Assembly: GCF_007280575.1 (NCBI RefSeq) | Contig: NZ_VKJP01000006.1 | Span: 1-58,707, forward strand | Direction: 5' to 3' | Length of the DNA: 58,707 nucleotides | From: Streptomyces benahoarensis | GTDB taxonomy: Bacteria; Actinomycetota; Actinomycetes; Streptomycetales; Streptomycetaceae | Shown here: one piece after another, positions 51,776 to 58,707 of the stretch | Layout of the letters: each line of letters begins with the position of its first letter | Position numbering within the stretch: position 1 is the stretch's first letter | Notes under the pieces: model-generated | Database searches by the model: none | Seen by the model: only the letters and a program-made list of their open reading frames with translations | Told to the model about the DNA's origin: nothing | Position numbers and translations under genes: made by a program

Positions 51776-52771
51776 ATGCCTGGTGTGATCGTGGACTGCG
51801 CCATCTACCGGGACGGGCGCCGCACGGAGCGGCCCGACGACTTCCCGACCGCGCTCCGGGAAGCCCGCCGCCAGCGCGGCCACGCCTTCCTGTGGCTGGG
51901 CGTCCACGAACCGACCCCGGAGGAGTTCGAGCGGATCAGCGGCGAGTTCGGGCTGCACCCGCTGGCCGTCGAGGACGCCCTCAAGGCGCATCAGCGGCCG
52001 AAGCTGGAGGTCTACGACGACTCGCTGTTCATGGTGCTCAAGCCGGTCGACTACGACGCGCGCACGACCACCGTGACCACCACGGAGCTGATGGTCTTCG
52101 TCGGCGACGCGTTCGTCGTGACCGTCCGGCACGGCGAGACCGGCCCGCTGGCGGCCGTCCGGCGGCGCCTGGAGCACCGGCCGGGCACCCTCCGGCACGG
52201 CCCGACGTCGGTGCTCTACGCGGTCAGCGACGCGGTGGTCGACCATTACATCGAGGTGGCCACCGCGCTCCAGGGCGATCTGGAGGAGCTGGAGGCCGAG
52301 GTCTTCTCACCGGACCGCACGGAGAGCCGGAACACCGCCGCGGAGATCTACGCGTTCAAACGCCAGGTGCTGGAGTTCCGGCGCGCCACGGGCCCGTTGA
52401 CCGAGCCGATGACGCGTCTCCAGGAGAACGGCGTGCCGTTCGTCCACGACGGCTCGCGGCCCTTCTTCCGGGACGTCAGCGACCATCTGGCGCGCGCCAA
52501 CGACTCGGTGGAGGGCCTGGACCGGCTGCTCTCCGACGTCCTCGCCGCGCATCTGGCGCAGATGGGGGTGCGGCAGAACGACGACATGCGCAAGATCTCC
52601 GCGTGGGCGGCGCTGGCCGCCGTCCCCACCCTGATCGCCGGGATCTACGGCATGAACTTCCACCACATGCCGGAGCTGGGCTGGCGCTTCGGCTACGCCG
52701 GGGTGCTGCTGGCGATGGCGGCGATCGAGTTCTCGTTGTACCGGCTGTTCAAGCGGCGCGGCTGGCTGTGA
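51776..52771 (+). CDS. corA: CorA-family magnesium/cobalt channel
   Basis: The 331-residue protein has a large cytoplasmic N-domain. VEDALKAHQRPKLEVYDDSLFMVLK is near residues 70-95, and a long stalk helix leads to two C-terminal membrane helices. The selectivity motif GMN lies in AGIYGMNFHHMPEL. The C-terminus ends in basic KRRGWL. It should form a pentamer importing Mg2+. ATG 51776 is chosen; GTG 51770 is also possible. It is divergent from the histidine-phosphatase gene across the 164-bp palindrome. Confidence 0.93.
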   Translation: MPGVIVDCAIYRDGRRTERPDDFPTALREARRQRGHAFLWLGVHEPTPEEFERISGEFGLHPLAVEDALKAHQRPKLEVYDDSLFMVLKPVDYDARTTTVTTTELMVFVGDAFVVTVRHGETGPLAAVRRRLEHRPGTLRHGPTSVLYAVSDAVVDHYIEVATALQGDLEELEAEVFSPDRTESRNTAAEIYAFKRQVLEFRRATGPLTEPMTRLQENGVPFVHDGSRPFFRDVSDHLARANDSVEGLDRLLSDVLAAHLAQMGVRQNDDMRKISAWAALAAVPTLIAGIYGMNFHHMPELGWRFGYAGVLLAMAAIEFSLYRLFKRRGWL

Positions 52772-52810
52772 GCGGCACCGGACGGCTCACCCGTCTCAGG
52801 CGTGCTCGCC

Positions 52811-53590
52811 TCAGGCGTACTCGGTGACCGGCCCGCCCAGGGCGTCGCGCCGCTCGGGCATCCGGAGGCTGACCATCCGGCGCCAGCCGACGAGGCGTTC
52901 GTAGCCGTACAGCAGGCGGATGCCGACGGCGAGCAGGGCAGCCTTGGGGGCGGGCCAGCCGAGGATGCGGCCCATGTGGTCCACGACGGCGAGGCTGACG
53001 TCCCGGTAGACGGCGATCTCGGCGAACGCGCAGTCGCGCAGGATCCGCTGGATGGTGCGGCCGTGGCCCTCCCGGGCGAGGCGGAGCAGCTCCTCGTGGC
53101 AGTAGGCGAGGTGGTTGTCCTCGTCCTGGGAGATCATCCGGACCGCGCGGCCCAGCTCGGGATGGTCGCCGAAGTGCTTCCGCAGCAGCTGCATCTGCTC
53201 GGACGCACGCTGCTCGGTGACCCGGCTGTGCGCGAGGTAGGTGACGACGTCCTCCTCGGTCAGCGGCACGGTGCCGCGGAGCCGGTCGTGGGCGAGGCCG
53301 ATGCCGCGGCGTTCCAGGAGCATGGTGTAGTCGGTGGCGGCGGGGACGGTGGCCGCGTCCAGGCCGCGTCTGTGCAGCAGGGCGCGGAAGATCCGGCCGT
53401 GCTTGTCCTCGTCGGCGCCGTGCCGGGCGGCCTTCGGTGCCAGGTCCCGCCGGTCCTCGGGGATGAGGGCGGCGATCCGCCCGTTCTCCCAGCCGCCCTG
53501 GGACTCCCCGCCGGCGGCGATGGAGCAGAAGAGTCGGTACGCCTCGTCGTTGTCGAGGATTTCCTGGAACAGGCTCCGGGCCGAGAGCAT
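52811..53590 (-). CDS. Ferritin-like fold protein
   Basis: The 259-residue helical protein has repeated carboxylate-His patterns suited to a di-iron site: ADEDKHGRIFRALL, EQRASEQMQLLRKHFGD and SQDEDNHLAYCHEELL. It also has a hydrophobic C-terminal helix (PKAALLAVGIRLLYGYERLVG) that may touch the membrane. Its substrate is unknown; iron-dependent oxidation is a guess. ATG 53590 follows GGAGGTGG. It is convergent with corA, with only 39 bp between the stops. Confidence 0.8.
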   Translation of the reverse strand: MLSARSLFQEILDNDEAYRLFCSIAAGGESQGGWENGRIAALIPEDRRDLAPKAARHGADEDKHGRIFRALLHRRGLDAATVPAATDYTMLLERRGIGLAHDRLRGTVPLTEEDVVTYLAHSRVTEQRASEQMQLLRKHFGDHPELGRAVRMISQDEDNHLAYCHEELLRLAREGHGRTIQRILRDCAFAEIAVYRDVSLAVVDHMGRILGWPAPKAALLAVGIRLLYGYERLVGWRRMVSLRMPERRDALGGPVTEYA

Positions 53591-53814
53591 CAGCGCCACC
53601 TCCGAAGGACATGCCTGGAGGAAAGTCAAGAGCGGGGCGGCGGGCCCGGCAACCGGAGGAGAAGGATCGTTCCTCCGTGCGAACGAGCGGGGCGTAACCG
53701 GGTGGAAGGCAGGGCGTTGTCCCCGGTGACGGCCGTGGCGAGGAGGACCCCGAGCCCCCACCACGGCCGCGGTCCGCAAGCCGCCCGGCGCCCCGGCACC
53801 GGGCGGCTCCCGTA
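53591..53814. other. Gap between the F420 oxidoreductase and ferritin-like genes
   Basis: I see no gene or strong hairpin in these 224 bases. The promoter of the ferritin-like gene is presumably here. Confidence 0.3.
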
Positions 53815-54864
53815 TCAGGCAAGCCCGGCCTTCTCCAGCGCCTCGGTGCCCGCGCGGAGGGCGGCGAGCCGCTCGTCCAGGGTGAATCCGGCGGGCGCCA
53901 GCGTCAGGGTGGTGACGCCCGCGGCGGCGTACGCCTGCATCCGCTCCGCGATCCGCTCGACGGGGCCGAGCAGCGCGGTCTGGTCGATCAGCTGCCGCGG
54001 GACGGCGGCGGCCGCGCCGTCCTTGTCGCCGGAGAGGTACCTGTCCTGGATCTCGGCGGCTTCCTTGCCGTATCCCATGCGGGTGGCGAGCTTGTTGTAG
54101 AAGTTCTGCTTGCGGCTGCCCATGCCGCCGACGTACAGCGCGGTGTAGGGGCGGAAGATGTCGGCGAGCGCGTCGATGTCGTCGCCGACGGCGAGCGGCA
54201 GCGTCGGGCAGACGTCGAAGCCGTCCATCGTCAGCCCGGCCTTGGCGCGGCCCGCCCGCAGGGGCGCGAGGGCGTTCTCCTCCAGGTGTGCGGCCGAGGG
54301 GAAGATCAGCAGCGCGCCGTCGGCGATCTCACCGGTCTGCTCCAGGTTCTTGGGGCCGATCGCCGCAACGTAGAGCGGGATGCGCTCGCGGGTGGGGTGG
54401 ACGGTGAGCTTGAGGGGCTTGCCGGGGCCGTCGGGGAGCGGCAGCGTCCAGTGCGCGCCCTCGTACGACAAGCGCTCGCGGGAGAGCGCCTTGCGGACGA
54501 TGTCGACGTACTCGCGGGTGCGGGCGAGCGGCTTGTCGAACTTCACGCCGTACCAGCCCTCGGAGACCTGCGGGCCGGAGACGCCGAGGCCCAGGCGGAA
54601 GCGGCCGCCGGAGAGCGAGTCGAGGGTGGCCGCGGTCATCGCGGTCATGGCGGGGGTACGGGCCGGGATCTGGAAGATCGCCGAGCCGACGTCGATCCGC
54701 TCGGTGCGGGCGGCGACCCAGGACAGGACCGTGGCGGCGTCGGATCCGTACGCCTCGGCGGCCCAGCAGACCGCGTAGCCGAGCCGGTCCGCCTCCTGCG
54801 CCACGGCGAGGTTGTCGCCGTCCATCCCGGCGCCCCAGTAACCGAGGTTGATGCCAAGCCTCAT
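53815..54864 (-). CDS. LLM-class F420-dependent oxidoreductase
   Basis: The 349-residue luciferase-like monooxygenase-fold protein starts MRLGINLGYWGAG. It contains AQEADRLGYAVCWAAEAYGSDAATVLSWVAARTERIDVGSAIFQIPARTP-type segments (residues about 22-70), then LSGGRFRLGLGVSGPQVSEGWYG. These are typical of actinobacterial F420-dependent members of the F420_MSMEG group. The substrate is unknown. ATG 54864 follows AAGGGGAG. It is divergent from the following aldo/keto reductase. Confidence 0.9.
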   Translation of the reverse strand: MRLGINLGYWGAGMDGDNLAVAQEADRLGYAVCWAAEAYGSDAATVLSWVAARTERIDVGSAIFQIPARTPAMTAMTAATLDSLSGGRFRLGLGVSGPQVSEGWYGVKFDKPLARTREYVDIVRKALSRERLSYEGAHWTLPLPDGPGKPLKLTVHPTRERIPLYVAAIGPKNLEQTGEIADGALLIFPSAAHLEENALAPLRAGRAKAGLTMDGFDVCPTLPLAVGDDIDALADIFRPYTALYVGGMGSRKQNFYNKLATRMGYGKEAAEIQDRYLSGDKDGAAAAVPRQLIDQTALLGPVERIAERMQAYAAAGVTTLTLAPAGFTLDERLAALRAGTEALEKAGLA

Positions 54865-54990
54865 GCCACTCCCCTTACCGATCAGTAACGTCATGTTGCG
54901 GGGACTCTAGCGCGCACCGGCGTCCGGCGTCATGAGCAGGTTGTCCACAGGGCTGCTGCGTGGGACCGATGACAACTAACCTCGGGCCGC

Positions 54991-55974
54991 ATGGAGCAAC
55001 GGCATCTCGGCCGTACGGGTCTGCGCGTGTCCCGTATCGGGCTCGGCACACTGACGTGGGCGCGCGACACCGACGAGCGGGCAGCGGCCGAGCAGCTCAA
55101 AACGTTCTGGGAGGCGGGCGGCAGCCTCGTCGACACCGCGGACATATACGCCGACGGCGGCGCCGAGCGGCTGCTCGGGCGGCTCCTGGAGGGTCTTGTG
55201 CCGCGCGCCGATCTGGTGATCGCCACGAAGGCGGGCAGCGTCCTGGAGCCGGACCGCCGGGTGGACGGCTCGCGCCGCCATCTGCTGGCCGCGCTGGACG
55301 CCTCACTGCGCCGCCTGGGCACGGACCACGTCGACCTCTGGCAGCTGCACGCCTTCGACCCGCACACCCCGCTGGAGGAGACGCTGCAGGCGCTGGACAC
55401 CACCGTCACCAGCGGCCGCGCGCGGTACGCCGGGCTCGCCGACTTCTCCGGCTGGCAGCTCGCCAAGGCCGCCACCTGGCAACTGGCCGAGCCCACGGTG
55501 CGCACCCGGCTGGCGAGCGCGCAGCTGGAGTACTCGCTGCTCCAGCGCGGTGTGGAGCGGGAGGTGCTGCCCGCCGCCCAGGACCTGGGGCTGGGCCTGC
55601 TGCCCGCCTCGCCACTGGGCCGCGGCGTGCTCACCGGCAAGTACCGCCGCACCCCCCCGGCCGATTCGCGGGGCGCCTCGGAGCGGTTGGCCGGGTTCGT
55701 CGCGCCGTATCTGGACAAGCGGTGCGACGGCATCGTCGACGCGGTCATCACGGCGGCCGACGGGCTCGCCGTCACCCCGCTCCATGTCGCGCTCGCGTGG
55801 GTGCGCGACCGCCCCGGGGTCGTCGCCCCGCTCGTGGGCGCCCGCACGTCGGCGCAGCTCGCGGCGGCATTGTCAGTGGAGGCGCTTACGCTTCCTGACG
55901 AGATCACCCGGGCGCTGGACGACGTGTCGGCCCCGGCCCACCACTATCCCGATCACCACTGGAGCACGCTGTGA
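54991..55974 (+). CDS. Aldo/keto reductase
   Basis: The 327-residue reductase starts MEQRHLGRTGLRVSRIGLGTLTW. The tetrad is visible: Asp and Tyr in LVDTADIYADGG, Lys in IATKAG and His in LWQLHAFDP. It looks like a general NADPH-dependent AKR (KchB/YajO-like group) with unknown substrate. It ends YPDHHWSTL. A TAACCT hexamer eight bases before ATG and no Shine-Dalgarno suggest a very short or absent leader. Its stop codon overlaps the next start (GTGA), so the RecD2-like protein is translated with it. Confidence 0.9.
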   Translation: MEQRHLGRTGLRVSRIGLGTLTWARDTDERAAAEQLKTFWEAGGSLVDTADIYADGGAERLLGRLLEGLVPRADLVIATKAGSVLEPDRRVDGSRRHLLAALDASLRRLGTDHVDLWQLHAFDPHTPLEETLQALDTTVTSGRARYAGLADFSGWQLAKAATWQLAEPTVRTRLASAQLEYSLLQRGVEREVLPAAQDLGLGLLPASPLGRGVLTGKYRRTPPADSRGASERLAGFVAPYLDKRCDGIVDAVITAADGLAVTPLHVALAWVRDRPGVVAPLVGARTSAQLAAALSVEALTLPDEITRALDDVSAPAHHYPDHHWSTL

Positions 55975-58607
55975 GCACCGACCGCCCCGCCGGCGAGACC
56001 GCGCCCGAGCAGGAGGCCGCGCCGGGCAGCCCGCCCGCACCGGCGGAGGCTGCGTCTTCGGGGGGCCAGGAGGGGGCGGCCTCTTCGGGTGGCCGGGCTG
56101 AGGTGGCTCCTTCGGGTGACCAGGCGGAGGCGGCTTCCCCGGAGGGCCGGGCCGAGGCCGGGCGGGCCACGGGCGAGGCGGAGCAGGGTGCGGGCGCGGC
56201 CGGGGCGGCGCGGGCCTCCGGCGGCGCGGCGCCCGGCGCCCCGGCTCCGGGCGGGGAGGCCACGGCGGCGGCGCTGGCGGCCGCGGTACGGGCGGTGGAG
56301 AGCGGCGAGCGCTCCGCCGCGTCCTTCTTCAGCAACGCGCCGCGGCCCCCGGCCACCCGGCCCGCAGCGTCGCCGCCCGCGGGAGGCTCGGCGGGCGGCG
56401 GACGGCCTCCGCAGGGCGCTCCGGGGACGGCCGGTGGCGCCCCGGCGCGGGCGGCGGCCCCATCCGGCCCGGAGCGGCGGCCGGTGCCGCCCGCGCCACC
56501 GCGCCCGCTGCCGCCCACCGCCCAGGGGATCGACGGCGTACGCCAGGTGCTGGCGGTCGGCGGCGCCCCGGAGGCGCTGGCGGGCAAGGCCGCCGAGGTG
56601 CTCGGCGAGCGGGCCGGCGAGACGCTGCGCGAGGACCCGTGGCAGCTGCTGGCGGTCCCCGGCGTACGGCCCGAGCAGGCCGACACCTTCGCGCGGGCAC
56701 TGCTGGGCACCGCCTGCGGGCCGGGCGACGAGCGACGCGCCGCGGCCCTCGTCGGCTGGCTGCTGGAACAGGCCGCGCTGGCCGGGCACTCCGCGCTGGA
56801 GGCGTCGGCACTGCAGGAAGCACTCGCTGAGCGGGCGGTGCCGGACCCGGAGGAGGCCCTGCAACACGCCCTCGCCGAGGGTGCCGCCCTCGTCTTCCAG
56901 GACGCCCTCGACACCCCGGCCACGCCCCGGCCCGCCCCGGACGACGAGGAGGAGACCCCCGTCCGGATACTGCTGGGCCTCGACCGCTACGCGATGGCCG
57001 AGGAGAGCGCCGCCGATGGGTTGGCCCGTCTGCTCAGCACGTTCGAGGTGGTGGGGGACGCCGGGTCGGAGGGCGTTGAGGCCCCGGCCGGGCCGGAAGC
57101 TGGAGAGGCCGGGCCGGAATCCGCTCGCGCAGCCGGGCCGGAGGCCGTGGAGACAGCTGGGGCGGAGGCCGGGGAAGCGGAGCCGGAGGCCCGGGACGGG
57201 GCCGGTGCGGAGGACGCGGAGGACGCGGAGGCTGCCGAGCAGACGGCGGGCTCCGGGGACAACGACGCTGCGGGTCCCGAGGCCGGAAGCCGTACCGCCG
57301 CGGAGAACAGTCCTGGTCAGCCCACCGGTGACAGCGGGGACGCCCCGGCCGAGGAACGGGCGCGGCCCTCCGCGGCAGCGTGGGAAGCCGCAGCATCGGC
57401 AGCACCCTCCCCCTCCGCGGCCGAGCTGATCCGGGCCGTGGCCCACAGCGGCCTGGTGGCGCACACCGGTGCCGAGGCGGCTCGCGCCGAGCCCGCCGCG
57501 CTGGTCGCCGCCGCCCGCGCCCTGGGGCTGCGCGCCTACGCCGCCACACACACCGGCAACGGCCGCGCCCGGCTGGCCACCCGACTCGCCGCGGCGGCCA
57601 CCCCGGAAACGGTGGTGGACCCCGGTGCGGCGGCCGTCACCGTCGCCGGGCTGCTGTCAGGCCGGGAGGGGCCGGGCCGGGACGCGGACGGGGCGCTCGC
57701 CCTCGACCTCCTCGTCGTCCTCGACGCCCCGCAGCTGGACCTGGAGACCGCGGCAGCACTCATCGAGTCGCTGGCCGACGGGGTCCGGCTGGTTCTCAGC
57801 GGCGACCCGGGGGTGCTCGGGTCCGCGGGGCCCGGCCGCCTCTTCGCCGATCTGCTGGCCGCCCGCTGCTGCCCGCAGATCGCCTCGCGCACCCCGGACT
57901 TCGGCCCGATCGGGGAGCTGGTCTCCGGCATCGGCATCGGGGAGCTGAACCCGGTGGAGGCGCCCGGCATGGAGGTGGTGATCGTCCCCGTACGGGACGC
58001 CCAGGAGGCGGTGCACCGCACGGTCCAGCTGGTGGCCGACTCGGTGCCGCGGGCGCTGGGCGTGCCGCCACAGGAGACGCAGGTCATCACCGTCGGCCAC
58101 GGCGGCTCGGTCGGCACCCGCGCGCTCAACGCCGCCCTCAAGGAACGGCTCAACCCCGGCCCCGGCCGGTTCGGCGGCTTCGACCCCGGGGACCGCGTCG
58201 CCTACTCCCCCGCCCCGGGGCGCACCGTGCCCGCCACGGTCACCGGCGCGGACGCCGACGGGCTGCGGCTGGACTGCGACGGCGCGGCCCTCGTGGTCGA
58301 GCGCGCCCGCGTCGAGGCGGGCGCGGTCCGGCACGGCTGGGCGCTCACCGCCCACCAGGCGGCCGGGATGCGCTGGCCCGCGGCCGTCGTCGTCCTGCCC
58401 GGCGACGCCGCCCAGGGGCTGAACCGGGCCTGGGTCTACACCGCGTTCAGCCGCGGCGAACGCCATCTCTCGGTGGTCCAGGGCGTGGACCAGGCCCTCC
58501 CCCGCGCCGTCGCCGACATCCCTGCCAAGGAACGCACCACCCGCCTGCGCACCCTGCTCCAGCAGCAGAACGCCGAGGCCACGGGGGAGGACGCGCAGGT
58601 GGGCTGA
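55971..58607 (+). CDS. RecD2-like protein with degenerate helicase motifs
   Basis: The 878-residue protein has a disordered N-terminus (1-180). A RecD2-type helix-hairpin-helix region follows (about 185-245, LAVPGVRPEQADTFARALL), then a winged helix, an acidic linker (355-480) and two RecA-like domains. The motifs are eroded. The Walker A region reads GLVAHTGAEA (494-503) with no GKT. The DE box reads LLVVLDAPQLDL (580-591). Motif III is SGDPGVLGS (610-618). Late motifs survive better: WALTAHQAAGMRW and WVYTAFSRGERHL. ATP hydrolysis by the first domain is unlikely. It starts at GTG 55971, overlapping the AKR stop. Confidence 0.85.
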   Translation: MSTDRPAGETAPEQEAAPGSPPAPAEAASSGGQEGAASSGGRAEVAPSGDQAEAASPEGRAEAGRATGEAEQGAGAAGAARASGGAAPGAPAPGGEATAAALAAAVRAVESGERSAASFFSNAPRPPATRPAASPPAGGSAGGGRPPQGAPGTAGGAPARAAAPSGPERRPVPPAPPRPLPPTAQGIDGVRQVLAVGGAPEALAGKAAEVLGERAGETLREDPWQLLAVPGVRPEQADTFARALLGTACGPGDERRAAALVGWLLEQAALAGHSALEASALQEALAERAVPDPEEALQHALAEGAALVFQDALDTPATPRPAPDDEEETPVRILLGLDRYAMAEESAADGLARLLSTFEVVGDAGSEGVEAPAGPEAGEAGPESARAAGPEAVETAGAEAGEAEPEARDGAGAEDAEDAEAAEQTAGSGDNDAAGPEAGSRTAAENSPGQPTGDSGDAPAEERARPSAAAWEAAASAAPSPSAAELIRAVAHSGLVAHTGAEAARAEPAALVAAARALGLRAYAATHTGNGRARLATRLAAAATPETVVDPGAAAVTVAGLLSGREGPGRDADGALALDLLVVLDAPQLDLETAAALIESLADGVRLVLSGDPGVLGSAGPGRLFADLLAARCCPQIASRTPDFGPIGELVSGIGIGELNPVEAPGMEVVIVPVRDAQEAVHRTVQLVADSVPRALGVPPQETQVITVGHGGSVGTRALNAALKERLNPGPGRFGGFDPGDRVAYSPAPGRTVPATVTGADADGLRLDCDGAALVVERARVEAGAVRHGWALTAHQAAGMRWPAAVVVLPGDAAQGLNRAWVYTAFSRGERHLSVVQGVDQALPRAVADIPAKERTTRLRTLLQQQNAEATGEDAQVG

Positions 58608-58610
58608 GGC

Positions 58611-58624
58611 CCCTGGTGCCAGGG
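58611..58624 (+). terminator. Possible terminator after the RecD2-like gene
   Basis: CCCTGG and CCAGGG form a short tight hairpin six bases past the stop, inside a wider GGCCCC...GGGGCC pairing. Confidence 0.35.
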
Positions 58625-58707
58625 CGGGGCCCCGACCCGTCGCCCCGCTCCCGCCGGGTGCCGGGTGCCGGGACAAAGCGGTCCCGCCCGGCCTCCACCG
58701 CCCCCAC

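Noticed and set aside
58447-58707. Minus-strand frame of 86 codons at the right edge
   Set aside because: It overlaps the end of the RecD2-like gene, is Arg/Pro/Gly-rich and has no supporting start signal.

Overview
The window is high-GC actinobacterial DNA. Its many GTG starts, Shine-Dalgarno-less (leaderless-type) starts, Pup-proteasome system, mycothiol ligase and gyl-type glycerol operon point to Streptomyces or a close relative. I find 50 protein-coding genes. I see no tRNA, rRNA, CRISPR array, insertion sequence or phage gene.

Left part (1-12.6 kb). After an ABA4-like membrane protein and a RhaM-type mutarotase, a long minus-strand series runs (in transcription order) MFS exporter, pafA, FKBP lipoprotein, soluble FKBP, pafB, pafC, a small Cys-pair protein, a small membrane protein, tatA, tatC and helY. 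A LacI-family regulator is divergent from the MFS gene; the gap between them holds a doubled ATACGTAT operator.

Proteasome core (14.0-20.0 kb). arc, dop, pup, prcB and prcA follow one another on the minus strand. They encode the ATPase ring, the depupylase, the Pup tag (ending Gly-Gly-Glu) and the 20S beta and alpha subunits. With pafA this is a complete pupylation-degradation pathway, and with pafB/pafC it includes the likely DNA-damage activator. A ferredoxin is divergent from arc.

Middle (20.7-37.5 kb). This holds a secreted protein, trmI, a site-2 protease, a RecB/Cas4-like nuclease, an orphan NarL-type response regulator, a peptide-binding lipoprotein, a HAD phosphatase and metH. The glycerol regulon gylR-glpF-glpK-glpD follows, with a shared operator-like 12-mer upstream of gylR and of glpF.

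Sugar-acid island (37.6-46.4 kb). A FadR-type regulator faces a seven-gene minus-strand operon: fuconate-type dehydratase, SDR, sugar-binding lipoprotein, ATPase, permease, aldo/keto reductase and lactonase. The set fits uptake and non-phosphorylative oxidation of L-fucose or a similar deoxysugar. The core of the palindrome in front of the regulator recurs over the operon's probable -10 box.

Right part (46.6-58.7 kb). This holds parJ (PAC2 family), mshC, and a conserved actinobacterial trio of unknown function (PI-kinase-like protein, DUF3090, histidine-phosphatase-type mutase). After these come a CorA-type channel, a ferritin-like protein, an F420-type oxidoreductase and an aldo/keto reductase overlapping a RecD2-like helicase whose catalytic motifs have been lost.

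The gene order resembles the Mycobacterium tuberculosis helY-tat-paf-prc-mpa...trmI...metH...PAC2...mshC stretch (recalled, not checked). On that view the FKBPs, MFS/LacI pair, ferredoxin, gyl operon and sugar island are the added parts.
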